A DNA stretch of 64,000 bases from Allacma fusca (taxonomy: Eukaryota; Arthropoda; Collembola; Symphypleona; Sminthuridae), in NCBI GenBank assembly GCA_947179485.1, contig OX359248.1:30265378-30329377 (forward strand). Reading direction: 5' to 3'. The position numbers were made by a program, and so were the translations under genes. The stretch's first letter is position 1, and every line of letters starts with the position of its first letter. Positions 40,191 to 54,450 of the stretch are shown piece by piece. The notes beneath the pieces are model-generated. The model saw nothing but the letters and a program-made list of their open reading frames with translations, searched no databases and was not told the origin of the DNA.

Positions 40191-41899
40191 CAAAATTTGT
40201 ATACACCAAAGAGAGCCTTTGATTAATTAGGAGAGTATAGAAAGAATGATAGGAAAGCATTTTATTCCTATTTGTTGAAAAGTGAGGCTTAATTTGTTTT
40301 TTTTAACTGCTTTTGTATAGATTTAATAACTGCTCAAGTATCTAATTGTGCGAGTGAATGGGTTTAGCAGGAGTTGTTGGAGGTTCCCAAATGATAGTTT
40401 TAGAGGTATGTACTCCCACTTTGTACTCCACGCACCATTCTTACTGTCATTCTAATTAATTTGGTCCGGGTTGGTTTCTATTGTTCCTGATATATGTATC
40501 AGTGACGTGTGCACGGACTGTATATGGGCAGGAGATGTGGGGGATTTAAGGCCAGAACGCCCCAGTTCCGAGGCTTTTTATTCCACTCCTCTGGCCAAAA
40601 GCAAGAGTCACAGTCAGAGTCAACCAACACTTGCTTAGCTCTTTGAAGTCGACCTGTGTGAAAAGGAGCACCTGTCTCTGTCCCTATATGCACATTTTAT
40701 ACACAAGCCCTGCAGAGCTGTTCAAAAATAGATATAGTGTACAATATCTATAGAGCAAGTTGTAAATAAACTGAAGCACAGTGAATTTTTATTGTAGGAT
40801 TTTTTTTAGGGGAGAATCAAGTCAAGTCTTGCATGTGCAAGAGTAAAAGTACACAAAAAAGTTTTGTTTGGGGGATATGTTCTCACTCAGTAACTACATA
40901 CTTGGGCTGTATGTATGTACATGGAATACGTGTACTGTATAAGTGTACTAATAGGCCATTAGTAATAGTTATCTGTAGTAGGTATTCCTAGGAATAGCAT
41001 TTTCATCCATCCATGGTCCCACTGGCAAATATGTAGTTCAAGGGGAAATCCTAAGAGAAAATATTAACAAATTTCCCTCGGAGTAAAACACTTTTGGACA
41101 TGAATAGTAGCAGTGGATTGTGTTCTTGAGAACTGTACATAATTATTGTTATCCAGCACTTCCGTTTTCAGGTGTTTAACTCCAACCATCATCATGTAAC
41201 TTATTTGTATCATTTTCCTCCCGCACGAAACACACTTCTTATGTCATTACATGTGGCCCACACCACTCGCTATTAATTTCCCCTTCTTCTTCCTTGTCCA
41301 GTCATCCTAAAAGCTAAGGAAACCCCTAATAAGTCATGCTGGGAATTTAATTTATCAAATTGTGACAGCCAATGGTAGTGGAGGCTGAGGATCCTGACGT
41401 AATTTGACGGTTGTACAGCTCCCTATTCCTATTTATTTCATTCGTGTATAGATATAGTCTTACTGTGGATACCACAAACTGAATTTATTACTGTTTTAAA
41501 ATTCCAAAAGCATCTTCCTCATTTCTGCAGTGAGTTTGCTCACACATATAATTTCCTAAATTTTATTTTATTTGGGGCATTCGTTTTATTTGAGGTGAAT
41601 TCAAAAATAAATACTAATACTACTGACCGCAACCGGAAAGATGCCAATGGGAATGCTCAATAAGAACTTATGGAATTGTAATGATAGACAGCAGATGCTC
41701 CTCGATTTTTTTGCCAATTATTTTACTAAAGTAATCTTTGTACAGTTGGTTCTTCTCAATCATCCCCATGTGGATAAGTATCTATGGAATATTTGAATCG
41801 AAGAATATACTCAACACTGGTGATGTATGTAAATACATACACATACACATTGAAATTAAACTGGATTTTTTCCTCTTGGAGTCTCCAACCCCATAAAAA

Positions 41900-42450
41900 T
41901 TATTGTAGACATAGTGTTAAAACTTGATTTAAGTGAAGCTGGAGATCATTGAATAAAAGTATAAAATTTGAATGGAAATTACAGGTAAATGTGGTGCGAG
42001 TGCGACGACGGGGAGAAAAGTTGGCGCGGTGGATATTTATTATAAAGATGATTGCGTGTTCGGGGTGCCCAGTACTGGCCGACGACTGGCTGGAATTTAA
42101 CATGGCAATTACCACGTTACTACAACTTTCATCCTTCACGTATTTGTACTGCTTCTCGACTGAGTGAGATTGTATATTGTAATGTGGTGCATGAATATGC
42201 TTTTTATTCCCATTTAAATCAACTTCATAATTGATGTGACCGTTATTCATTTCAGCTGGAGATTCTATATACTAGAGTGAGGAATGTAATATCAAATGAC
42301 CCCTTGAGACACGGATGATTGATGCTGTGACTACGGATTACCGCATTACAGCAATCACAACTTCCCGATGAATGCCCCTCTATGCAGCTCCATACGCTAA
42401 TAAATTGCTGGTTAATGCATGTGTTTCTGATGACCATTTAATCCCGAGAG
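41900..42450. promoter_or_regulatory. Candidate conserved block with CpG-richer core
   Basis: A CpG-rich core at about 41990-42095 (GTGCGAGTGCGACGACGG..., GGCGCGG, GCCGACGACTGG) runs into GGCAATTACCACG, and the region continues with CCGCATTACAGC and AATAAATTGCTGGTTAATG. Frames of 72 codons (plus) and 116 codons (minus) stay open here, but neither resembles a protein I know. Composition differs from the AT-rich flanks, so either an exon or a regulatory element is possible. Confidence 0.28.
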
Positions 42451-42863
42451 TGAGTTACTATGAATTAGAGCAGCCCTGTCCACTACACTAGATACACAAT
42501 TGTACGTATCCATGTGAGGAGACACATAGATATACATAGATACTCAGAACATATTATGTGTGTAATAATTTGATTAGGCGCCCGACCAAAACTCTTGTGT
42601 AGTCGCGTCTTATATGATTGCCGTCCGTCTTGGATCTAATGAATACTGTCTTGGTTTCTTCCCATTGAGCAGTCCTCCTCTTTCACTTCTTCTTTCTGAC
42701 CACCTTTCCTTTATTCCATGGGAGTGGAAATCGTTGTCCATGGGAGATGTGAAAGGAACAACAATAACACAATTCCTTGGGTTTGTCGACTTTCGTAGTT
42801 TATCTAGTTCAATTTAATTTTTGTCTAGCATTGTAGCATCCTTGTGTGTTTCCAGTTTGGTGG

Positions 42864-42867
<4 letters not shown>

Positions 42868-42932
<65 letters not shown>
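42868..42932 (+). repeat. (GT)n microsatellite
   Basis: An uninterrupted run of about 32 GT units, the longest dinucleotide repeat in the window. Confidence 0.97.
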
Positions 42933-42935
<3 letters not shown>

Positions 42936-45439
42936 GTGTATATATGCGTAGGAACGATCAAAAAACCATTAGCTCACCTTTTCATTTGTTATGGGTGACT
43001 GAGAAGGAAATAAGCAGTCTGGTTTAAATTAGACCAGGCCTTCCTGAACAAATCCCAATACATTTATAAATAAGTACACATACACACACAGACATGGTCC
43101 ATACAAAAACATTTATATCATATCTAACGTCTGCTTGATATAATGTACGAATGTAATAAAAAGCACACATTAATTTAGTCTTCCCAACTATACACCCAAA
43201 AGCCTAGTGTTGAGCAGTAGGTTAGGGAACTGATTACCTATGAGTGGGTATTGGTCCTACAAAGATATAAAAGTACTTTGAGAACAGTGAGTACGTAGAT
43301 AGGTACAGATAGTGGTCGATGGGATTTTGGATTTTGAACTACGACGTGAGTTACTCCTCGGGAGACAAAGTCTGTTGAGAAGGGTAAGCTCTGTCCAAAG
43401 TATTATTTTCACCTGGAACTGGTTGTTTGTAGATCACGCCAAACCAATCTGTCTGGGTGAAAAGGGGCGAGTAAAGTATTCAGTGTCATTTTAAACGCAT
43501 TAAGTACGTATTTAAAAACTCAAATCAAATTACCCTATACATGAACTTGTTTTCCAACGATTTGGTATGCCACCGCAACCCAAAACTGGATCTAACCTGT
43601 CAATTACATGCATGTGTGCTTGTTTCTTTTAAGTAGAATCTCTGAGAGGATACTCTTTATGAGAGAAATACATTCCGAACTTGATTTTATTTCATCAGCG
43701 TGAAGTTCAATTTTTTTCGATTCAAATGATCACTATAAACCGATAGGTATCAATTTTTCAGTATGAGAAAAATTGACAAGAAAGATTTTCAATTTTGATT
43801 GTATATAGTAAAGTGTTACTTGTAAAAAAAAAGAATATATATCCTCGCCCCTGATATACCGCCCCTCTGATTTCTTCTACCTTTCAACATTTCAACAATT
43901 TCCAGCCATCAGTGAAGATTTCTTGGTTAAAGGATCCTTGCTCAAGCTCAAGTAATTTGATACTTATCCAGTGCTACAGGAGATTGAAACACGAACAAAA
44001 AGTTATTGACTTTATTCTTAGCATATACTATACTGTATAGTAGTATCCTATCTGTAATACATACGAACCCTACGAACCCATGTACGAAATAATCATTTTT
44101 ACAAATGAATATTTACTGTGAAACTAACAAGTTCCCAATTGGATGTTATACATAGCTATTAACCTCATGAGAAAAATCCGTGGGAATTAGTTAAGTCGTA
44201 AGTGTAGTGAGTATCAAGAGAGTCCGAGTGGGTATAAATGATACTCTCTCTCTCTTGTACATATACGGGCCGAGTAATTATTATATGTACGACACATGGA
44301 GTATCTCCCCTGAGGCAACCCACACGAGAGTCTCTTTACGATGAGGAGTAGTAAGTAAGTAGTATTGTGTGTAGTATTAGTACAAATGCAAGGAATATAA
44401 GATAACCTGTAGCCACGCAAGCTCCTCATGTTCCAAAGTGCCCATATGTAAGTATAATTTGAGTAATTAAAAGTGTAAACAGGATCAGTTTGAGTCGTCA
44501 GAGAGTAAAAGAAAGAAAAAAAAAAGTTGAGTGATATTTCCTCAAGTAATGAAACAGAAAAGGAGCAGTCAAGTGTAAATTGACAAAGCCAAAAAATATC
44601 AGGGAATTTTTTCCACTCCACCGCCTAAATCCTTCAAATGAATGAGAAATGAATCAAGAATTAAATGAGCCACCGCGCTGGGGGTAAGTCAATTAGTGAA
44701 TTCAGTTTTGCTCATCGGTTGGAGAAAAAACCTGTAGAACAAGTTGATTTTTTCCCCTTCCATCACGCAAATAAATTAGTTTACCAATTATATCCATACT
44801 TTTTGATGCTGCTCGAGTCATATGTACATGCACACCCCTGCATAGAGCATATTGCTTATTTAGCATGTGGGCCCATATGAAAAAAAACAACTTTTGTATG
44901 GGGTAGGAGTTAAATAGGAGTATTATGGACTCTGTAGTGGTATAGTATATAGGAGTTAAAGTTGTAGTAATGCAAAGAAGGCGTGCTTCACCCTCATTAC
45001 GTGTATATTAGATTAACTATACGTTTCACATTTATTCATGGATTAGAGGTGATTGCCTAATAACATGATATATGTATAGAGAGATCCCTTCACCCCAAGA
45101 GATACATAACTATGAATTGATGAGAAATTGGAAACAACTGCTTACGTCCAAAGATACAGGAGAGGAGTGTATACAGTAGGAGTCCGGATTGCCAGTTGTT
45201 GCATCTGGTCTCTGGTGCAAGGGCCTATTCGTAGAAGCGATTTTAAAATGAAGCATCTCTCTTTTGGTAAACCAATGGAAGCAATGATGCAAATCACATA
45301 GTTAGACATTCTTAATTTGAATTGCTTTCGTTAGCATCAAAAGGGGCAAGCACTCCCGAGCGCACCTTATATGTGAGCATATGTATACCTATAGACTTGA
45401 CTAATTTCAACTAAATTATCCTCTTTAGTCCTTTTCGAG

Positions 45440-45720
45440 TAAAGGCAGATCGATGGAAGGTAGAAACTTTCCTAATTACGCCAAGAACGAGCACGAGGCT
45501 CGGCTAAACCCTGTGATTTTCTCTTACCATTTCCATCGGGGCTGATGAATGTATAATATTCCTTGTAATGCAGTGCTTACTTAGGGTAAATAACTAATTT
45601 AATTCCTGTAGTCTCCCTACCCTGCTTTACATTCAAAAGGTTAATAATTCCTTTAACTTCAGTCTTTATTTCTGATTAGGTTCTTAATTTATAATTTATT
45701 ATTTACACCTCTTCACTCAA
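45440..45720. promoter_or_regulatory. Candidate conserved non-coding block
   Basis: Contains CTTTCCTAATTACGCC, CTAATTTAATTCC and TTAATAATTCC with balanced, repeat-free sequence. Motif-based only. Confidence 0.18.
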
Positions 45721-45805
45721 CTTGATGCCCAGATAGCCTCCAAAGGGAGGACGATGAGGAGTATCTGTATGTGTATACCTAAGCGTGCTTTTGTAATTAT
45801 CTGTA

Positions 45806-45810
45806 CGTGT

Positions 45811-45841
<31 letters not shown>

Positions 45842-45846
45842 AGTGT
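45806..45846 (+). repeat. (GT)n microsatellite
   Basis: About 20 GT units with one interruption. Confidence 0.93.
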
Positions 45847-46157
45847 AGGTTTGAACGAGAATGTTACCTCTGTTTATATTCCTTTGATTCCCAATGTTTC
45901 GTATTTTATTACATTTTTTTTGTTTTGTTTCAAATGTCGAATGTAATAAAATATGTTTCTGTGTATATAGGGAGGAGGACGGTCCTAGGATTCTGGCTGG
46001 CGGATGTGCACGAGCCTTGCCGTTGCCGTGATTTTGTCTCGGATTTTTTTTCCCTTTTTTGGTTCCATTCCCTTCGAAAGCAGGGGAGTTGACTTGACAC
46101 CAGATTTCTCGTAAGTGGATGGGGAATTTTCGGCGAGAAAGACAAACGTGCGTGTAA

Positions 46158-46160
<3 letters not shown>

Positions 46161-46208
<48 letters not shown>
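46161..46208 (+). repeat. (CT)n microsatellite
   Basis: About 24 CT units. They explain the Arg-Glu open frame on the opposite strand. Confidence 0.97.
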
Positions 46209-46213
<5 letters not shown>

Positions 46214-49200
46214 AGACTCTCTCTCTGAGTCTCTCAATCTTACATGTGTGTGTATATATACATGAGGCTTTTCTACACATATATATTTTTTTTACAGGGT
46301 TTGAGTCTGTATAAGGAAGCGGAGTGGTTCCAGATTGTGACATGTGGGAGTCTCAGAGCTATGTATATGATGTACTTACTGTGTACTGGGGATATGTATG
46401 TATGTGCCAGACACCACCTCAGGAACTGTACCATTCGAGGAAAGTCCTCAGCAACGGGACCAGTCGTAGCGTTTGTATGGGTTTTGGACTCGGATTGGGA
46501 TACAGAGCCATGAGCCATGCTATAAGGACACTACTGTGTGGGCATCATACATTTCCCCTGTTTGTCTTGGAATAGTAGGTTCCCGTAGACAGAAGCAACG
46601 ACAACTTCGGGAGCTGCCTTGGTTGGAGGGAGTTGATGTTGATGGTATGGATATGCGATGGTTCGGATACACGCGCAATTATATGTTTTAATATTGCACA
46701 CGGAGATATGTACTTGCGGAGGGTACCGTGAGAAAATGACTCAAATATGTGTTTAAAAAGAGTAGACACAGTACATACATACTATGATCTGGTTCCATGT
46801 CGCTGCTAAAATGAAGGAGAAGAAGAAGAAGGGATGCCGAAGCGTATGTGCGAAATCCGCCCCTTTGTGCAGTAGAGTTTGAGAAGATGACGGTCTCAGG
46901 GGACAGTGCAACTCGTTTATTACCGAGATTTCCCCTCTACTTACGCTTCGCTCAGCTCATGAATAGCAAATAAAGGAAAACCCATTATCACGCCATCGTG
47001 AATGAACAGAAAGGAGGAGAGGACGAATCACAGAGAGATTTTGTGCTACACATGGAATACGTAAACCAACCAACATGTGTGCTAAAAACGTTGAATTCAA
47101 CTCCTCAGAATAAAAAAAAAAATCTTCAACTTACTTTCCCGTCGTCGCCAACGTATAAAAATCAGAGTCAAGAGCCCGTGTGTACGTTTCGATTCATTTT
47201 TCTACGTCAAAAACACAAAACTATTGACTTTACAGGGAAGAATAGCCTGGAATTTTCTACTCTCTGTCTCAGCCACCATTTTTATTTAGAATCTTTTTTT
47301 TTCATACTAACTCACACCGTTTCCCTTAGCATATCTATCCATTACTGTTATCTTCCAACACCATTGTGCTTCTTCATAATGATGATTGTAATTTGGAATA
47401 ATTGTAGTGTAACTTTCCTTCAGGTTACAATTTTCAGATGGAGGTGAATTAAGGATAATTATTCCGGAATTGTCATTGCTTTTATCTTGGATGCCTTTGT
47501 AAATTCAAAGGAGGGTCTTTCTTGTGTACGTCTCGTACATAATGGGAGCGGTAATATTGGACGTGTATCTATTTGTACAACGATTGACTTATGGGCTTAT
47601 GTTTAACTAGCTGTTATAAAGATGGATTTATAACTTGTGGTTATACTAAGGAACAGAAAAGGTTTCGGGAGGATATTGTTGTGTCATTACAGACAATTGT
47701 CAAGCTTGAAGGCTGGGGATGTTTGTATGTCCTTTACCTTTCGCCGCACACGACGAAAATGAAATGATGACAGCTTATTATCTACGAGCTCGTGATTCGC
47801 ATACAATTTTCTCAGCTTCATTTTGGTAAACTTGAAAACTCAATGTCAATATTAGCTTTCCTAATACCTGAGGGGCGTCTTGCTGTCATCTTGACTTCTG
47901 TTTGGGTTTTGTCCCTGTGCTCTTCTCTTTGGAGTGCTTCCTCGTTATTATTGCGGAGACACTTGGACTATCAATCTGTGCAAATGTATTTCTCCTGAAT
48001 CAAATGGATTCCATGGATTTAGGGGAAATACTAATAACAATACAGTACATGAGATTGAAGAAAACCGTCATAATTCAACTACTATAATCACTAATATTGT
48101 ATGCAAACTACAGAGTGCACACAATCATACTCCCATTGAATGTTTTGGGGCACTGTGAGAAAGAAGCTGGGAAACGAAAGGGGCTATTACTAAATATGTA
48201 TAAAAACATACATGTGTACAAATGATGAGTATATTCAAACATGATTACATGGAGTTGGCTCAGCGTGACTTGGTATTTGAAGTAAATCCATATTCTTAAC
48301 TTACCCCAAAGTTGGAGTTTTGAATTGCACTCTTTGCTGTAAATAGTTTTTATGAAGTTCACGAGCCTCCAGATATGCATGGGGTGTAAGGGGAAAGAGC
48401 TAAAAAATTATGAGAAAAACTTCATCGCACTAGAAATCTAATGGTTGTTGAGAGCAATAAGGAAATACCAATTTAAAGCCTAATTGTATACATGAATCGA
48501 GTATTCAAGACCATCCAGAGGCATTTTGCAGCAGGAACTAGTTTTTCCTTTATTTGTAGGAGAGTCATTTCAATATATAAAAAAAATCCTGTCTACCATA
48601 TTCCAAGCAAAATTGGGTTCATAAATATGGTCGGCCGGAATGCTACTGGTCTGGTTATGGATTAGTATATAGTCTTTCATATTTCATAAAGAACTCTCTG
48701 TGAAGCTGAGCCTTTGCCTGCTCAGAGAAGCGCACTGACAGAGAAGAGTTAGCTTTCAAAATTTACTTGTGCTCAGTTTTCTCCCATCAAGCCATGCACT
48801 TGCGTGCTAAGCATCTGAAAAATTTCTCGTTTACCCTACAAAATAGCCTGGTAACGTCTCAGGAACCCTATCTTTTATAAAGATTTTATTCAGTTGAGAT
48901 ATCTTCAAAAAGGACTATGCGACAGTACACAGCATCCATAACTTAAATCTTCCTTGGCAGGGATTTCAATAATATTGGCCCTTTTTTTTTGTAGGAGCAA
49001 TGCTACAAGAAATCTAATTATTCCTGTCTGCTTACTGTGCTCAGTCTCAAACCGAGCCAATTTTTTTTTTACTTCAAAAAATTCTTCGTAAATTATCTTA
49101 TTTAAAAAAATCTTGCTCTTAACATTTACACACAGTAAAAACAGAATGCCATTGTATTAGATTTCAGTTTGAAATGAACTACTATTCCTAAAATCTGGTA

Positions 49201-49839
49201 AAACTTTCGGTTGGAGGGTGTAATTTAATTTAAAGAGTTTATTACTTTTAAGAGACTGGAACAGCTATTGTTTTTGGTAGTGCCTATAAATGCAAAGTGA
49301 CACTTGGAACTTTGGAGTATTTAGGAGCATAAACTTGACCTAATTGATCCTGCTTATACTGCGACGGAGTACTATGGAGAGCTTAGAAAATTCTCACTGG
49401 TTCGAAGACTTGAGCATATATAAGGGAAGACTTTAAGAGAAGCATCATGTCTGCTAACGATAAGTGAATTTGGTCGTTGTTACTTGTAACCAATTTGAGG
49501 AGGACTAAGAGGAGTGAAAATGGTCTCCGACAGTCCATGAGGTAAAACTGTGTGGAAATGCGGAAACATTAAGGACAAAGAGCAAGGAAAAGTGTGCCTA
49601 ATGTAACGTCGCCAAATGTAGATTAATGTAATAAATGATAGTGCTTTTAGGAGACGACGAGCTTAGCAACTTTAAAGGGAGAATTAGCAACTCCCTCTCC
49701 TCGAACAATAGAGTAAAAGCTTTCCTTGTCTCAGAGAAAAATGAAAATGATGCTGAATTATCCAACATTAGCATATCTCTCAGAGCTACTAGTTCACCGA
49801 GGGTCTCTCAATCCTATAAAACATGGGATATATAACAGT

Positions 49840-50160
49840 TATGCACTGTAGGGCCCAAAGGTTCAAGAAAGTTTTTCATATTTAATAGCAACCTTTTATT
49901 TCCATAATCCTTTCACATTGCTCTGCCTTATTTTTTCTCCTGAATTTCCTCCTAGCTCTTTTGAACACAACACTTTACAACACACTGGAATTTGAATGCC
50001 TATAAATGGAGGAGCAGTCCCATTTTTAAATCCACCATAACATTTTCTCTTTTGTTCAAGCATAGGCTAAATTTACAGCCTAATTATCCCTACAGAGTTT
50101 CTATTTATTATTTTATTAAATTACGCTCTCCTTCGACATTTCAGATTTTATTGAAGTGAA
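49840..50160. promoter_or_regulatory. Candidate conserved non-coding block
   Basis: Contains GGGCCCAAAGGTTCAAG (nuclear-receptor half-site like), GCCTAATTATCCC and TTATTTTATTAAATTACGC. Repeat-free; function is inferred only. Confidence 0.18.
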
Positions 50161-52309
50161 ACAAACAGAAAGAGTGCTTGTGACTTAATCATTTTTTTGT
50201 ATGGCGGAAGTACACCCTGAGAATTGTTATTGCTAATGACTGCTATTTTGAATTACAGATTTTTGATTGTCATGTTATTGCTTTCTTTAACATAGGGCTA
50301 AATGTATCTAGTCACTCATATGATGCTTCCAATTTTAATGCTACGTATGGAACAATGCGGACAACAGCATATCAAGCATGGCGTGTGAAGTGTAGCTTAT
50401 TTTGAATGCTCCATGCAAACATATGAATGACGGACAGTTACATATGACCAAAAATGAATAATTTATTAGACATTATCTTGTTTTTTTTTTAATTCTATTC
50501 ACTAAAGTGTTTCACTAATATTGAATTCCCGCATATGATAATGTATATGAAAACAACCAATAGTTGTCTCACTTTTGACCAAATGTTTTCTCAAGGGCTG
50601 ACAGGTAATTTTTCCAGGAGAAAAGACTGACCGAAATTCTGGTAAATGCCCGGCCCGGCTCACATATTACATGGAATTAGATTTAACAATAACAATTACG
50701 GACAATGGACTCAGGACAATGGAAGGAGTCCAGCAAGAAAGTAAACCAAGGGAGAAATCTAGCCCTCGAGAATGTATCTGGTGCGTTGTAAAAAAGCATT
50801 GAAACTGTGAAAGTGTCCTGAAAATTCCATTAAGCTTTATTATACGTACTTACAGTACTACACGTGTGTACTTCAACATTTGTTGATATACTACGGCACA
50901 CTCTTTACATGTGTATTGATTTTCTGTACAATCATACTTTTTCCTTATAATATAGTGTAGGGCATACATTTGTACATACGATTCGATAATCTGCTGGAGT
51001 ACACGTATCTGTACAAAAGCTACTTTTATTAGGGGGAACATACTTGTGCAGATATGTATTAAGTAATCATATAATTACTTACATAGTTGAACGACAGTGG
51101 CTACAGTGACTATATAAATGTGTATTTATAGATAGAGTACTTTTACAGGCTGGTGGATGGAATGGTTAAAGAGACCATTATGTCATGATTTTATTCTTTT
51201 AATGCGTAAGTAACGCTGAGAACAATCAAGGAGTTGGGGTTGAAACAGCGCATATTCAACGCTGGACTATAAAGGGTTGTGTAAATAAATCGTAAACGGC
51301 TATGTATGAAAGGCCTTAGAAAGCTATTAAGAGGGAAGTATAGGGATTAAAGTCAAGAGACTAAAGTATTTTTCATCATTATTTATTATGTCCGATTGCT
51401 TTGTATTATTATTTCCCTCGGAGTTTCTCCTACTTCTAAATTGTAGGCACTGGCTCCATTTTACAACACATGTACGGATAGCTCCATAAAGACTACTGCT
51501 GTGCTCGGATTGCCTTAAACCAAGGCCCGACAACGTATGTATATTTTTATTAGAAATCATCTGTCTAAATCTGTTGGAATCCATTCAGGGCTTGCCGGGG
51601 GAACGGGTATGATGCGTCTTTTTGAATAAGTAACAGGTATCTCTCGATCCTCACATGAAAAGAATTGCATGTGTTGGGTAAACAAATTCAGAATTTTTTA
51701 AATTTAATCTCTGTCTACGCTGTAATGCTCACGCTTGGTACAGATAGATATGGAATCTTCACACGTTCAAGGAAAGAAATTCTATTCTTTGAGCAAGTCC
51801 AACCTGTCACTGATAATAAAGTACACTGTAACAGAATTCAAAACATAAGGCTATCAGAGTAATGCAAATGGATTAAAAATCACAGTACAATTTTGCAAAT
51901 CGACATAATTGACACAGCCTCTAAAAGATGTTAGAGTTGTGAATTCACTATTCTTTTAGGGACGAAATATCTTGCCCACCTGCTACCGATGTATAAAGAG
52001 TTTTGATGATTCGAGTTACCTTTAGTATAGCCATGTACAAGGTTACAATGAATCTGAAATTGATTTAAGGTACGACTGCAAAAATACGTAATGAAGTGTG
52101 TACTTGAATATGGTAATTATTGTAAGGGTCGGGATAAGAGTGGAAGATTTTGGACGATCTCCATTCTGGTTACCCGAGCCGAGCCCTGTCCCTCAACTAG
52201 GTTTTATTTATTTGGAGTAGTATTTACGGACGGTGTGACTTGTAAAGTGGAAAGTTGTTAGTATACGTGCGCTACTAAAGTACTGTAGATACATAGAGTA
52301 CCATGAAAC

Positions 52310-52480
52310 TAATGATTTGATTCGGTTCCCAAAACGAATAAAACTCAATGCAAATGTGCATTATGGAGTGCCAAATGACTTCCGATTTCCATGGCTGATC
52401 TGCCTATCTTATTAATGCTCTGCTACCGCCATACCGATCAGCATAATGGGCCCAGTGAATACATAACGTGGAGTCGCAGA
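52310..52480. promoter_or_regulatory. Candidate enhancer with perfect POU octamer
   Basis: A perfect ATGCAAAT octamer lies at 52348-52355, followed by GTGCATTATGG, so POU- and homeodomain-type sites sit side by side. The minus strand reads open through part of this block (YVFTGPIMLIGMAV), but no family is recognised. Confidence 0.25.
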
Positions 52481-54428
52481 GTCAGACTGGAAAACACGTA
52501 CATTAATTTCCCTTGTAACTCCTTTGAATTGAATTATATTTGTGTACACATAGAATAGATATACAGAAACCATTTCCCCAACTTTTACTATTCCTAGTTT
52601 CTGCCTGCTTTCCTCCAAACTACTACAAACTACGACTCTCTCCCAATCTAATGCTAAATGTGCGGGCGGGTAAAGGGATCGGAGTGAGAGGAAATAACTT
52701 GCCGTTTTTTATTTTTGAAATGAATAGTGCGGCCCGGGAGTGGGGAGCATAAGAACAGGAAAGAATAACACTAGAGAGGACATTGTGTGAGGGGGTAAAA
52801 AATTGAGTGTGTACTTGAAGGAAATTACGTGTGTAGGTTTTTCACTCCGAGAAAAACAGTCGGATTTCAACTCGGGAGCGGGAATTAAAGGCAGTTATTA
52901 TTCACTACCACTTGTGTTATTATTACTATTGGACATACAGACTTTTACACCATTTCCGACTACCCACAGTAAAAACAGTCCCTCTCCCTGCATATTTCAA
53001 ACCTAATGCTCCGAACATTAATGAAGTCAAGGAAACATTTCACAATCCCTTGGAACGTAGTCAATTGTGGAAGTTCCCTTTATTTGGTCTTTTCCTCACA
53101 CTTCTCCCACGTATGCTTTTCAATTTCACAATTTCGATTACATCCATCCCCATACACGATCTGGCTCCAAAATCCAACTCCTCCCAGACTATTACTACAA
53201 CAGGCGTCCTGGACTACCAAATCTTATAACTTAATCAAAGTCTAATTTAAAGTGTAAACTATTCAAAAAGCGTTTCCAGATGTAATTAGTAAATGCAAAC
53301 ATAAAATTTGAACAACTAAGATGATGAGGGAGTTACATCCCAGAAAAGCTGGGATTCTATGAGATAACTTACTAAATAAAGCCTCTGTCAAGCCACTCAT
53401 TCTATTAAAATCTAATGTAAGTTGTATATACATAATTACAGATATACACAAGTAGTATTAATTTCCAACCAAACACAATAAGATACTTTACAATAATTGA
53501 TTTTGAGGAGAACATAACTAAATAATTTTATGCTAATTTCCAAGATAGTCATACTACGCCTCAACAAGCAATCCCTGCATAGGGTATAGACAACTGAGCG
53601 TTTCTCCTATAGTCGAAGTTCTTTACACAACCAAGTTTGTTTCGTCTCAGTTGGCAACAAATACGGAGTCCCGGGAGTATAAACTTCCTCTTTATTCTTT
53701 GCCTTAAAAAGCCGGCTGAATACCAAGGAAGTACTAATTTATCCTTGAGAGAATTTCCATAAATCCCAGCTTTAGATGTTAATTGTATACTTATTGTTAG
53801 GCTGAGTGTATTCATGACCAATGCTATATGTACTGTTGGCTTTTTTAAGCTCTGTTGGTGGTGGTGCCTAATTCCATTACTCTCCCTGCCTTGCTCCCCA
53901 CTTTCCTCTTAAAAGCTCCAGGTTGAACTAATTTCAGTATGTAGCCCCACTTGGCTCTATGAAGTAAATAATATATAGATATAAAATATAGAAGGATCTT
54001 TCTATACGTCCGTAGTCTATGTATCTATATGTATCCCCATCAGAATTTAGTATGTATCTTACAGGGGGATTTGTACAAGTGACTCTGTAATAACCTCCAA
54101 AGTTTCACGTTTAGGACAGAAAGCTCATAGATACATACATACGTACGTTGGGCTGGAAGTGAGCAGAGAGGGAAAAATGTAATGGGAATACATCACTTTT
54201 TATTTCTCTATTCATGGAGAAAGTCGGTTGGGTGTCAGAAAGAGGAAGGCCCGGCACGAATTGCTCTCACATTAGGCGATAGTGCGACACTTAATGTTTG
54301 TATAATATTCAATGACGGCAAATCAAAATAAACGAATTGTGTGGACTGCGTGTTTGATTGTGTGGGGGTATATATTTGTATGTACACAAATAGATACATT
54401 ACCAGCCGTCTTCCACTTTCAACAAACA

Positions 54429-54450
54429 GTGTGTGTGTGTGTGTGTGTGT
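54429..54450 (+). repeat. (GT)n microsatellite
   Basis: About 11 GT units. Confidence 0.93.

Larger units (their letters stand above)
35261..41899. other. Gene-free stretch, middle part
   Basis: Microsatellites (38892, 40111) and TATG-type short runs; otherwise unstructured AT-rich DNA. Frames near 38339-38663 owe their length to the TC repeat. Confidence 0.55.

Noticed and set aside
45797-46343. Minus-strand open frames of 137 and 146 codons full of Arg-Glu repeats
   Set aside because: They are the translation of the CT microsatellite at 46161-46208 and the GT repeat at 45806-45846; outside the repeats there is no recognisable protein.
46998-47447. Longest open frame in the window, 149 codons, plus strand
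   Set aside because: Low-complexity, Phe/Ser/Thr-rich, no domain, no splice or promoter support; likely chance.
52412-52618. Minus-strand frame ending VFTGPIMLIGMAVAEH, membrane-like
   Set aside because: A possible exon was considered, but the acceptor is poor and no family could be named; kept only as part of the candidate enhancer block.
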